Shown: in pieces, positions 41,615-51,809 of the stretch | Position numbering within the stretch: position 1 is the first letter of the stretch | Layout of the letters: the number at the start of each line of letters is the position of its first letter | NCBI GenBank assembly: GCA_922989275.2 | Contig: OV277871.1 | Location: 3,968,001 to 4,032,000 of the forward strand | DNA from: Gari tellinella | Taxonomy: Eukaryota > Mollusca > Bivalvia > Cardiida > Psammobiidae | Reading direction: 5' to 3' | DNA: 64,000 nucleotides | Notes under the pieces: model-generated | The model's database searches: none | What the model saw: only the letters and a program-made list of their open reading frames with translations | Told to the model about the DNA's origin: nothing | Program-made: the position numbers and the translations under genes

Positions 41615-41796
41615 CTAAGGTGGAATGCACACGAATGCTGGAGTAGTCCAATTTGAGTTTGCCTGGCACAGAATGGTTGTAGACGTCGAGTTAGAGTTGT
41701 ATGAGTCCTGGCAAGTGTATGTTCTGTTTGCACCTTCTACTTTTAGGCCGGGGCCAACAACTGCATTATCGACACTTGGTGGATTCCCACAGTTAG
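41615..41796 (-). CDS. Sushi/CCP-domain gene, 3'-most exon in window
   Basis: Acceptor TTATTTTTCAG (AG at 41798-41797), then phase 1 CT AAC TGT GGG. Translation gives NCGNPPSVDNAVVG, then YTCQDSYNS, TTILCQANSNW and FVCIPP before a TAG at 41617-41615. This is one complete Sushi (CCP) domain: four Cys (CG, TC, LC, VC) with the expected Tyr, Trp and Pro spacing, about 58 residues. Joined to the exon at 49011-49184 the split codon becomes Ala (QCI-A-NCG). Sushi domains are extracellular modules for protein or glycan binding, found in complement-like and adhesion proteins. The TAG may be the real terminator, or an artefact of LINE sequence arriving next to a truncated exon; no donor GT follows the last Cys. 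Confidence 0.82.
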
Positions 41797-42379
41797 CTGA
41801 AAAATAACAAAATTACCTGATTGAGTGACATAATGAATCAATGAATAAGCAAACAATATTTGAGTCAGAGTTAACGTTGATGAAACAATGTGAATATATA
41901 AGTGGGAGAACGATACGTTATTTTTTCCCATGAACACATTTATTTTCATATTCCACGAAATTCGAGCAATATCATTAGACCTGTTACATGTACATGTTTA
42001 TTCTCTATATTTCAATAGGCGATAGTAAGTTTCACATCAGGGTCTGTGTAAATAATAGATGGCGTTCTATCATCAAACCGACCGAAAAGAACGTTTTGAA
42101 TCCAAAAATTTATAATGCCATATCAAATGTTACACAAACACATTTTTTTAAACAAAAGAAGAACTTTGTCACAATAAGTGGCTTGTATTCACACTGAAAT
42201 GCATTGTTGTTTTGGAGACAGACCTGTAAAAGTACATATATACCGTACATCATCTACAATTATACGTGACACCGCATCAACACGTACTCACACACCCAAT
42301 TTGGTACCCAATGCTGATTTGCTATTGCAGATATGTTTCGAAGATGATTTTCATTTCTATAAATGTGAATAATAGAGGT
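41797..42379. other. Intron of the Sushi gene, AT-rich
   Basis: Contains a worn family A-like end (GTGGGAGAACGATACGTTAT) near 41901. No other feature. Confidence 0.45.
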
Positions 42380-43230
42380 CAAACGTCAATGTCAAGATTA
42401 CAGTGACTTTAAAACGGTACGCGAAGCTCTCAAGATATACTCATACACACATCGTGTTTCCCTAGCTAATGTGACACACCGGTAATTAACTCTTTCACTC
42501 TCAGAAAGCACATTTATATATTAATGCAAACAGTTTTGATCGTCTTTGAAACGATATAACAGACACCAATATTGAAGCAGACAAAAATATGGTTGTGTTG
42601 GGGTAAAAAATCGCGATAAGGATAAATATGCCCCTGACAAGGCTGAAGCTGTTAGCGTAATTGTAGTCAACGGACAAAGTCAATGTCACATAAACCTGAA
42701 AATGGTACGCATCACTTCGCCATCCTAAACTGTCTACACACCAAAGTTAATGTCCCTAGCTGATGGGGTATAGGAAACATTCTCCCGATAAACTTTATAT
42801 CAATAATTGAGATCAAAGGTTAATTTCGAAGTGACCTTAAAGTGTTAGGCAGAGTTCCACCATCTATAACTCGGTTCTAACACAACACATTTGGTATCTC
42901 TATTTGATGTAGTTTAGGACATGCACCGGACAAACACTTTCTGTTGTTTAGGTCAACGGTCAATGTCAATGTCACATATACCTGAATATGGTACACCGAC
43001 ATCCACAAAATAAACTTACACACACAATTTACATCCCTAACTGTCGTCATGTAAGAAATATGCTCCGGGAAAAAAATACACACATGGGCGTCACACAATT
43101 TACATCCCCTACTGTTGGCATGTAAGAAATATGCTCCGGAAAAGGGGTACACTCATGGGCGTCACACAATTTACACCCCTAACTGTTGGCATGTAAGACA
43201 TATGCTCCGGACAAGAGGTACACTCATGGG
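42380..43230. repeat. Irregular ~290-bp repeats and three ~70-bp tandem units
   Basis: GTCAACGG(A/T)CAA(A/T)GTCAATGTC ACATA(A/T)ACCTGAA(A/T)ATGGTAC recurs at about 42370, 42665 and 42950. From 43025 to 43225 three units share CACAATTTACA(C/T)CCC, ACTGTTGGCATGTAAGA and ATATGCTCCGG...ACTCATGGGCG. A family C remnant (TTAACTCTTTCACTCTCAG) lies at 42487. Confidence 0.75.
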
Positions 43231-43294
43231 CGTAGATGTAGGAAAGCGTTTGCGTTTCGTTTGCGGTTTTACATGAAAAAAGTATTCTCCGCTG

Positions 43295-43542
43295 TACAGT
43301 GGAGAAAACGTTATTCTTTCCCAATAAACGCGTTTACGCTAAAACTATTTTTTTCATTGCAAACAGTTTGGAGCCAGATCAGACGCCGGGTAACCCGGCG
43401 TCTGATCAGGCTCAAAACTGTTGCCACTCAGATAAAAATAGATAGTGAAAAATGATTTTTTTTTTATTTTCTACATTTGAGTGTGTTGCTTTTGCGTTTC
43501 GTTTGCGTTTAAACGGGAAAGAATAACCTTTTCTCCACTGTA
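43295..43542. mobile_element. MITE family A, complete, core 1
   Basis: TACAGTGGAGAAAACGTTAT to TTTTCTCCACTGTA with the GGGTAACCC core. It is immediately preceded by the right end of another family A copy (about 43235-43294). Confidence 0.9.
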
Positions 43543-43631
43543 TCTGCATGCTCATCGAATTATCAACGAATTACTCGGCGTCTGGTCTGGATACAAAATG
43601 TTTGCAGATGTAAATATTTTTTGAGGAATGC
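43543..43631. repeat. Direct duplicate of 43866-43937 flanking a MITE
   Basis: CGAATTACTCGGCGTCTGGT CTGGATACAAAATGTTTGCA and AATATTTTTTGAGGAATG occur on both sides of the MITE at 43632-43867, so MITE plus spacer were tandemly duplicated as a unit. Confidence 0.8.
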
Positions 43632-43867
43632 TACAATGGAGAAAACGTTATTCTTTCCCAATAAACGCGTTTACCCTAAATCTATTATTTTCAATGCAAA
43701 CAGTTTGGAGCCAGATCAGACCCCGGCGTCTGATCAGGCTCAAAACTGTTTGCCACTCGGATTAAAATAGATAGTTAGAATTGTCAACAAGTTGTTATTT
43801 CTTACGTTTAAGTGATTTGCGTTTCGTTTGCTTTAAAACGGGAAAGAATAACGTTTTCTCCACTGTA
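43632..43867. mobile_element. MITE family A with shortened core
   Basis: TACAATGGAGAAAACGTTAT to CGTTTTCTCCACTGTA. The core is reduced to CAGATCAGACCCCGGCGTCT GATC, the inner GGGTAA arm being lost. Confidence 0.88.
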
Positions 43868-45111
43868 TCAGCGAATTACTCGGCGTCTAGTCTGGATACA
43901 AAATGTTTGCAGATGTAAATATTTTTTGAGGAATGTTAAATCACTCAGCACCAAAGTCGTATAAAATCGACTTTGCAAAACAGTATAAGTAGTGGTATAA
44001 GGACGCCAGCTCCACTGTTTGCTGAGCGCTGAGCTGAGCCTCCCTGACCGGAAACGCTCAGCCCACGTGACCGGGGAAAAAAGGTGGGGGGCATGGCGCC
44101 ATCAGACGCGCGGCGACCGGAAGGGGTCACGGTCCAGCGATCTCGGCAAATCCCTCCGCTCGACTGGCTCCGACGGACTCGGGATCTGGCGCACCCCGCC
44201 CGGCAGGGCGTAAACTCGGCACCGGTCGCGGTTCGGCTTGACCTGTCCAATCTCGCGTTTTCGTAGGACTCGATGTTCAGGCGAGCTAAAATGGACAGGT
44301 GAAATGTTGCCTTTCCCCTTATCATCCAAGCGTGAGTCTTTTACGAGACCTAATACGAAAGTGGGGTTTTTATGTCGGGTTCATGGCATGGATATTGGTA
44401 GTGTTAGTATAAGCTTTATCTTTCTGAGTGTGACTTGAGGACATGTACAGGTTGAATCCAGATCAAACGCAAGCCCATCATCAGAATTCATAGGATTCAG
44501 TCCAATCACAAAAAACCCACGTTTGAACGTGTTGAAAGACGACACTTTTAAAGCAGACGATACTTTACTCTGAATATGTATACTCGTTAATAAAGCGACA
44601 GGGTATATTTTCAGCAAAGCGTAGCGACAGTTGACAGTCAACCCTTGTCTGTACGGTTTGAAAGGTAAAATGTCACAGAGAACACCTTTCCTACCACGCA
44701 ATGCTGTTTGGAACTCATAAACCGATCTCATCGAATACGTTTGAGCTGGCTCTCTTGCCATTATGTTTCATCCGCATGCAACAGGCACTTGACTGTAGAG
44801 AGTGTCTTACTTCTGTTCGCCTTGACTGCATACAAGATTAACTGTATCATCTCTTCTTTTAATTGCGTGTGTAAGAAGGGGTATACTAGTATATACTATT
44901 ATTCTTCTCATGCTATTGGCGTTTATTGAAGACTTTTAAAAACCAATGTTGACCTTGATCAGACTAGATCCCCGAGAGTGTATCATTAAGCATACACCTA
45001 CTGTATGAGAGCGTTCAGTTATAGCACAACCTTTCATGTTGGAAGGAATGCTATATCCAGACCACACCACGTGGAGGAACTCTCGTCATGGCCCAAGGGA
45101 AATAATACATG

Positions 45112-47260
45112 CCGGTTCATCGGTTTGAAGCTTCAACGGATAGTTCCGGGGACAGAGGAGGGGCTGGGGAAGGAATGAGGAGGGAATGAGGAGGGAATGA
45201 GGAGGTATGAGGAGGGGATGAGGAAGTATGAGGAGGCCTCCTCATTCCCTCCTCACCCCCTCTCTGACCCCGGAACTATCCGTTGAAGCTGACACCGATG
45301 AACCGTGCTACTCCAGTCTCCCGGTTCATCGGTTTGAAGCTTCAACGGGTAGTTTGGAGGTCAGAAGAGGGGATGAGGAGGGAATGAGGAAGCCTCCTCA
45401 TACTTCCTCATCCCCTCCTCATACCTCCTGATACTTCCTCATCCCCTCCTCATACCTCCTCATCCCCTCCTCATTCCCTCCTCTGACCCCGGAACTATAA
45501 GGTTTTATCAGACGTAACCTTTTAGTTTGATAAGACCTGCTACTCCAGACTCCCGCTCATCGTTTTGAAGCTTCAACGGGTAGTTTGGGGCTGAGAGGAG
45601 GGGGTGAGGGAGTATGAGGAGGCCTCCTCATTCCCTCCTCATACCCTCTTCTGACCTCCAAACTACCCGTTGAAGCTTCAAACCGATAAACCGGGAGACT
45701 GGAGTAGCACGGTTCATCGGTTTAAGCTTCAACGGATAGTTTCGGGGTCAGAGGAGGGGTCGAGGAGGGAATGAATAGGCCTCCTCATACTTCCTCATCC
45801 CCTCCTCACCCCTCCTCATCCCCTCCTCAGTCCCTCCTCACCCCCTCCTCTGACCCCGAAACTATCCGTTGAAGCTTCAAACCGATAAACCGGGAGACTG
45901 GAGTAGCATGGTTCATCGGTTTGAAGCTTCAACGGATAGTTTCGGGGTCAGAGGAGGGGGTGGGGAGGGAATGAGGAGGGGATGAGGGGAGTGGATGAGG
46001 AGGGGGTGAGGAGGTATGAGGAGGGGATGAGGAAGTATGAGGAGGCCTATTCATTCCCTCCTCACCCCCTCCTCTGACCCCGAAACTATCCGTTGAAGCT
46101 TAAACCGATGAACCGTGCTACTCCAGTCTCCCGGTTTATCGGTTTGAAGCTTCAACGGGTAGTTTGGGGCTGAGAGGAGGGGGTAAGGGAGTATGAGGAG
46201 GCCTCCTCATTCCCTCCTCATACCCTCTTCTGACCTCCAAACTACCCGTTGAAGCTTCAAACCGATAAACCTGGAGACTGGAGTAGCACGGTTCATCGGT
46301 TTAAGCTTCAACGGATAGTTTCGGGGTCAGAGGAGGGGGTGAGGAGGGAATGAATAGGCCTCCTCATACTTCCTCATCTCCTCCTCATACCTCCTCATCC
46401 CCTCCTCACCCCTTGCTCTGACCCCGAAACTATCCGTTGAAGCTTCAAACCGATGAACCATGCTACTGCAGTCTCCCGGTTTATCGGTTTGAAGCTTCAA
46501 CGGATAGTTTCGGGGTCAGAGGAGGGGATGAGGAGGGAATGAGGAGGGGATGAGGGGAGGGGATGAGGAGGGGGTGAGGAGGTATGAGGAGGGGATGAGG
46601 AAGTATGAGGAGGCCTATTCATCCCCTCCTCACCCCCTCCTCTGACCCCGAAACTATCTGTTGAAGCTTAAACCGATGAACCTTGCTACTCCAGTCTCCC
46701 GGTTTATCGGTTTGAAGCTTCAACGGGTAGTTTGGAGGTTAGAAGAGGGTATGAGGAGGGAATGAGGAGGCCTCCTCATACTCCCTCACCCCCTCCTTTC
46801 AGCCCCAAACTACCCGTTGAAGCTTCAAAACGATGAGCGGGAGTCTGGAGTAGCAGGTCTTATCAAACTAAAAGGTTACGTCTGATAAAACCTTATAGTT
46901 CCGGGGTCAGAGGAGGGAATGAGGAGGGGATGAGGAGGTATGAGGAGGGGATGAGGAAGTATCAGGAGGTATGAGGAGGGGATGAGGAGGGGATGAGGAA
47001 GTATGAGGAGGCTTCCTCATTCCCTCCTCACCCCCTCTTCTGACCTCCAAACTACCCGTTGAAGCTTCAAACCGATGAACCGGGAGACTGGAGTAGCACG
47101 GTTCATCGGTGTCAGCTTCAACGGATAGTTCCGGGGTCAGAGAGGGGGTGAGGAGGGAATGAGGAGGCCTCCTCATACTTCCTCATCCCCTCCTCATTCC
47201 CTCCCCATCCCCTCCTCTGTCCCCGGAACTATCCGTTGAAGCTTCAAACCGATGAACCGG
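45112..47260. repeat. Array of nested palindromic units at the centre of the giant inverted repeat
   Basis: Repeated blocks of CGGTTCATCGGTTTGAAGCT TCAACGG(A/G)TAGTT, then a purine-rich GGGGTCAGAGGAGGGG/GGAATGAGGA tract, then the pyrimidine complement. About a dozen arm copies alternate in orientation with ~100-220-bp spacing. Each purine/pyrimidine pair meets at GAGGAGGCCTCCTC or a variant. GGAGG and CCTCC tracts make strand composition swing sharply. Confidence 0.9.
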
Positions 47261-47997
47261 CATGTATTATTTCCCTTGGGCCATGACGAGAGTTCCTCCA
47301 CGTGGTGTGGTCTGGATATAGCATTCCTTCCAACATGAAAGGTTGTGCTATAACTGAACGCTCTCATACAGTAGGTGTATGCTTAATGATACACTCTCGG
47401 GGATCTAGTCTGATCAAGGTCAACATTGGTTTTTAAAAGTCTTCAATAAACGCCAATAGCATGAGAAGAATAATAGTATATACTAGTATACCCCTTCTTA
47501 CACACGCAATAAAAAGAAGAGATGATACAGTTAATCTTGTATGCAGTCAAGGCGAACAGAAGTAAGACACTCTCTACAGTCAAGTGCCTGTTGCATGCGG
47601 ATGAAACATAATGGCAAGAGAGCCAGCTCAAACGTATTCGATGGGATCGGTTTTTGAGTTCCAAACAGCATTGCGTGGTAGGAAAGGTGTTCTCTGTGAC
47701 ATTTTACCTTTCAAACTGTACAGACAAGGGTTGACTGTCAACTGTCGCTACGCTTCGCTGAAAATATACCCTGTCGCTTTATTAACGAGTATACATATTC
47801 AGAGTAAAGTATCGTCTGCTTTAAAAGTGTCGTCTTTCAACACGTTCAAACGTGGGTTTTTTTGTGATTGGACTGAATCCTATGAATTCTGATGATGGGC
47901 TTGCGTTTGATCTGGATTCAACCTGTACATGTCCTCAAGTCACACTCAGAAAGATAAAGGTTAAAGCTTATACTAACACTACCAATATCCATGCCAT

Positions 47998-48374
47998 CAC
48001 GGAATTATACAAAACGGAATAGCAACTAAGCGAAGTTGAATGGGCGAGTATCTGAGCTCTCGCGGCGGTTGAATTTTGCGAGATTATGTGTCACGTGACA
48101 ACATCTTCACTTTTTGCCTCGTTGTCCGCCATTTCTGGCGTGAAATTTACCGACTCGGGTGTTTTTATTGACATTTTATAGGATTTAAACGACTTGGTGG
48201 ACATTCCTATCAATTCACGGGAATATAAACCCGTGAACAATGCTTCGAAAATGCACATTTATCATATTGACTACCGATAGACAGTCTCTTATCAAGTCTC
48301 GCGAGTCTCGTATCCGCCGCACGAGATTTACGATAAAGCGCGAGGTTTCGATTCCGTCAGTGTATAATTCTGTG
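47998..48374. mobile_element. 377-bp insertion with 13-bp terminal inverted repeats and 7-bp duplication, one arm only
   Basis: ATGCCAT is found at 47991-47997 and 48375-48381. Between them the insert starts CACGGAATTATAC and ends GTATAATTCTGTG (one mismatch). The opposite arm (about 44386-44400) has the uninterrupted site GGTTCATGGCATGGATATTG. So a non-autonomous DNA transposon entered the right arm after the inverted duplication formed. Confidence 0.92.
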
Positions 48375-48779
48375 ATGCCATGAACCCGACATAAAAACCC
48401 CACTTTCGTATTAGGTCTCGTAAAAGACTCACGCTTGGATGATAAGGGGAAAGGCAACATTTCACCTGTCCATTTTAGCTCGCCTGAACATCGAGTCCTA
48501 CGAAAACGCGAGATTGGACAGGTCAAGCCGAACCGCGACCGGTGCCGAGTTTACGCCCTGCCGGGCGGGGTGCGCCGGATCCCGAGTCCGTCGGAGCCAG
48601 TCGAGCGGAGGGATTGGCCGAGATCGCTGGACCGTGATCCCTTCCGGTCGCCGCGCGTCTGATGGCGCCATCCCCCCCCCCCTTTTTTTCCCCGGTCACG
48701 TGGGCTGAGCGTTTCCGGTCAGGGAGGCTCAGCTCAGCGCTCAGCAAACAGTGGAGCTAGCGTCCTTATACCACTACTA

Positions 48780-48981
48780 GTATAGATCAAGATCATACGC
48801 AACAAAACGCGGCGTTTGAATAGTATCCAAACCGATGGCACGTTGTACCAATATTTCTTTTCAGCCCTACTTCCTTAAAGCAAACTTTGGAATAATATTG
48901 CAGACAACAATATCGAATTAGACGACTTTATGGTGGTGAATGGATAAATACCTCACGGTAAATTTGACTTTGAAAGGGTTA
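48780..48981. mobile_element. Family C remnant
   Basis: Degenerate core 1 (GATCAAGATCATACGCAACA ... ACGCGGCGTTTGAATAGTAT CC) and a right end TTGACTTTGAAAGGGTTA at 48968-48981. It ends 28 bp from the donor of the exon at 49011-49184. Confidence 0.6.
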
Positions 48982-49010
48982 CAATTGTCCTACTCAGTGT
49001 CAATACTTGC

Positions 49011-49184
49011 CAATACACTGCCATTCTCTCGACGTCCAGTATCCATTCTCTTGACACGTCATTTTCGAATCAGGCATCGTAGATATATACCCACCATTGC
49101 AATAATGTGCTAGTCTGCAACCAGCAATGGTACACCCGTAATGCATAAACCCGTTTTCAAAGGTAGTTGCGCTTCCACAGAAAC
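49011..49184 (-). CDS. Sushi/CCP-domain gene, middle exon
   Basis: Minus strand, 174 bp, phase 1-1. Acceptor GTATTTCACTTCAG (AG at 49186-49185). The donor reads ATTG/GCAAGTATT, a GC-type donor fitting the strong GCAAGT consensus; a GT donor two codons on (GGCAA/GTATTG) would give phase 2 and break the frame of the next exon. Translation starts FCGSATTFENGFMHYGC and ends GYWTSREWQCIG: CG, a Cys pair around AGCRLAHYC, GY, TCQENGYW and WQC, matching one Sushi domain with an extra Cys pair. Phase 1-1 exons encoding a single Sushi domain are the rule in animal genes. Upstream it joins 56661-56739 through a Gly codon. Confidence 0.87.
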
Positions 49185-49216
49185 CTGAAGTGAAATACAG
49201 AACCACTAGAGACTGT

Positions 49217-49466
49217 TACAGTGGAGAAACGTTATTCTTTCCCGTTTAAACGCAAACGAAACGCAAACGCATTGCAATAAAATATAGAAAAAGGCAATTT
49301 TTTGAAAATTCTGAATGATGAATTAATCATGAATGGCAAACAGTTTGGAGCCTGATCAGACCCCGGGTTACCCGGCGTCTGATCTGGCTCCAAACTGTTT
49401 GCAATGGAAATAATAGTTTTAGCGTAAACGCGTTTATTAGGAAAGAATAACGTTTTCTCCACTGTA
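49217..49466. mobile_element. MITE family A, complete, reversed, core 1
   Basis: TACAGTGGAGAAACGTTATT to AACGTTTTCTCCACTGTA, 250 bp. Core GGAGCCTGATCAGACCCCGG, GTTACCCGGCGTCTGATCTG. It begins 30 bp upstream of the exon acceptor. Confidence 0.92.
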
Positions 49467-50438
49467 AGAAAGAAGATATCAATATAGGTTACTGCTTACC
49501 CATCTGTGCAAAGCGTCCGATAAATGGTGCAATGGCAAACACCGCAGGAGGGACACCGCAAAATGCGAGTATGCACTGTTTGTTTACAGGAATTTCAATA
49601 TGAAATAAAACTAAACTGAAAAGTAGATCAAAGTGAATTGGAATCGTTCAATATGTAATACATGATGTATAAGCATGGAAGAATCCGCGTGGCATAAATG
49701 AGTTGATGCCAGAGGGAGGAGACAAGATATTCAGCGGAATGAGAGGTGGAAGTAAAACTGTAGATGTGTATTAAATTGAGTTTTTTCAAGAAGTGTTATA
49801 TCTTGGATTGAAAAGCAAAATATACAAGTACAATGGAAACAGCGACTTTTATTTAAGATATAGCATAACTCGGACTGAAACCTATCATGTACAGAAATGC
49901 AAAACAAATAAGTCAACCTATATCCTAGCTACTGGGTGAAGATCCTAGCTAGCTCCTATTAATACGGAAAAAAGGCTTGCCTTTTTTTCGTTCTTAAGTA
50001 ATGCATGATACAATCAAAGGTATTCCAATTCTATTTAATCACTGACAGACATTGAAAAGTGTTTGATTTGCGCGTGAATAATTTCCTCAAAACTAGGCAA
50101 CTACAAAACATGGGGGCTGACATCTTGGATGATGACGTCACGGCTTTTACGAAGAGTTGTGCGTGACGTTTCGGAATTCCCGATTTCGGTGATATTTTTA
50201 AACCATTTTAAGAATGAATAACCCACAACACTCACTTGTAATGATTTCCTCCAAATGACAAACTTTCAAACAGTTCAATCCATACCCTTTAACGCTAAAA
50301 ATGAACGTTATTTGCAAAAGCTACTTCTCAATCGAACCGATAAAAATAACGGATTACCATACGTCATCAATATAAATAATGACGTCATTATTGGTGGTCA
50401 TATGACTTCCAAAAATAGTTTCAGATTGCATTATAATA
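49467..50438. other. Intron sequence without recognised feature
   Basis: Unique DNA. A doubtful exon-like piece at 49500-49575 is discussed under rejected items. A short GC-richer patch with GATGACGTCACGGC lies near 50132. Confidence 0.45.
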
Positions 50439-50691
50439 CAGGACTGCCATAAGTTGAAATGAAAAATCCTAAGATTTCCAAATATGCATTTTTCAAGCGC
50501 GATTTTACGAATCGTACCTTTACCCCATAGCCGATTTCTAGTTTGTTGGCATGTGACTACTTAAAGCAGACTGGAAGTAAAGCAGAATGCGCCTTATGGC
50601 GCATTTCCCTTATTTTCAGCCTGCTTTAAGCTACCATAACCTGGGGAAAAATCCGGAGATTTAGGAAAAATCCGGAGAAATGGCAGCCCTG
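50439..50691. mobile_element. MITE family D, complete, core-2 palindrome
   Basis: 253 bp, CAGGACTGCCATAAGTTGAA to GAGAAATGGCAGCCCTG. Core ACTTAAAGCAGACTGGAAGT, AAAGCAGAATGCGCCTTATG, GCGCATTTCCC. Confidence 0.92.
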
Positions 50692-50825
50692 ATTAATATA
50701 GCTGTACGGAGGAGTTTTAACTTTTAACATTGTATACACGGGTGCTTATATATCTATTTGATTATTGTGTAACAACATACATGAACATATAGATCTTGTC
50801 CCAAACAATTTAGGTTTATAATAAA

Positions 50826-50908
50826 AGTTCGAGTCGGTTGTGTAATCCAGATCTCAGTCACGAGAGGCGTAGCCTCGAGTGTGATCTGGAATACACAACG
50901 AACTGATA
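50826..50908. repeat. 83-bp palindrome
   Basis: GTTCGAGTCGGTTGTGTAAT CCAGATCTCA...GAGAGGC/GTAGCCTC...TGATCTGGAATACACAAC. Its centre recalls the palindrome at 5339-5494 (TCGTGGCTTCGCCACTCGTG). Confidence 0.8.
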
Positions 50909-51557
50909 CAAGAGCGCTGATCACACACTGGCGATAGATCTATTCCGTTTTCATTAATACAATTTTGCTTTTTTCCGTCCATAGGCAAAGCCTAAATACA
51001 TATTATACTGTTCTATACATCAAACATCACTCTTAGAGTTTCTTGAAACAAACTATAACTAAAGTAACTACTGTGCTTGCTCATACAGCAGTGTAACAGT
51101 TTCTCTAACACCTCATTCTTGTATATCAATGATGACACAACTCAATTGTGTCTGACTCACTTGAGGTCATTCATTAAATTGCTATCAATGTATTGTAAAT
51201 TTGTACAAAATGAAATAGTAAACAATTAAAAAGAATTGGTAGTAAATCATAACAAAATACCACTGTCTATCTATAAATAGTCATCAGTTGTCATACATCT
51301 TAAAATAGAAGCATGATGTCATCAGCTCAGCACCGTGTCTCTTAATTTTTCACACTGTAATCTTGCATAGACGAGCCTGGCTACAATTACCTACTATCCA
51401 ATCACAATTCAGTTTTCAACAGGTGCTCTTTATTCTAAATTTCTGATCAAGTATGATTGGTTGAAAATGTTGGTCTAAATAGATACCATTCAGCTCCGCT
51501 GAAAAAAGGTAACCCAAGAAAAGAACATAGTTTCGAAGTTTCGTCAGTAATACCGCG
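50909..51557. other. Intron sequence without recognised feature
   Basis: AT-rich, no exon, array or MITE end seen. Confidence 0.4.
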
Positions 51558-51809
51558 TTAACCCTTTACCTGATAGCCTATTTCTAGTACTTAAGATAGG
51601 TGACTACTTAAAGCAGGTTAAAAGTAAAGCAGAATGCGCCCTAAGGCGCATTCTGCTTTACTTTCAGCCTGCTTTAAGCTATCATGTGCTATAACATAGA
51701 AAATATTTCCTATAATACATATTCATTACTGATTAAATTGGAACTATATTCTTCAGCGGAAGAATAAATCATATCCGCTAAAAGGCGCTTCTATTGGGGA
51801 AAGGGTTAA
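51558..51809. mobile_element. MITE family C ends with core-2 palindrome
   Basis: 252 bp, TTAACCCTTTACCTGATAGC to TTGGGGAAAGGGTTAA. Centre GACTACTTAAAGCAGGTTAA AAGTAAAGCAGAATGCGCC with near-perfect complement. Confidence 0.93.

Larger units (their letters stand above)
43983..48779. repeat. Giant inverted repeat, ~4.8 kb (arms ~2.2 kb)
   Basis: The left arm starts near TAAGTAGTGGTATAAGGACG and its complement ends near CGTCCTTATACCACTACTAG (about 48757-48779). The arms remain alignable throughout with few differences; they include a GC-rich block (44.02-44.25 kb, complement 48.49-48.74 kb) and a central array of smaller palindromes (45112-47260). The centre lies near 46200 at GAGGAGG/CCTCCTC. 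Paired ORFs on opposite strands in the two arms (for example about 44381-44761 against 47611-47892) are mirror translations. The whole structure lies in a Sushi-gene intron. Confidence 0.93.

Noticed and set aside
44381..44761. 126-codon minus-strand ORF and its mirror at 47611-47892
   Set aside because: Same sequence in both palindrome arms. The two copies differ by a frameshift, and there is no domain or splice signal.
46907..47176. Pro/Ser-rich ORF with a mirror copy near 45228-45431
   Set aside because: Translation of GAGGAGG/CCTCCTC palindromic units; it exists in both arms in opposite orientation, as expected from the inverted repeat.
49500..49575. Possible extra Sushi exon (FCGVPPAVFAIAPF, donor G/GTAAGC)
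   Set aside because: The start CGVPP is Sushi-like and the donor is good, but the acceptor lacks a pyrimidine tract, entry phase does not match the upstream exon, and only a third of a domain is encoded. It may be a pseudo-exon.
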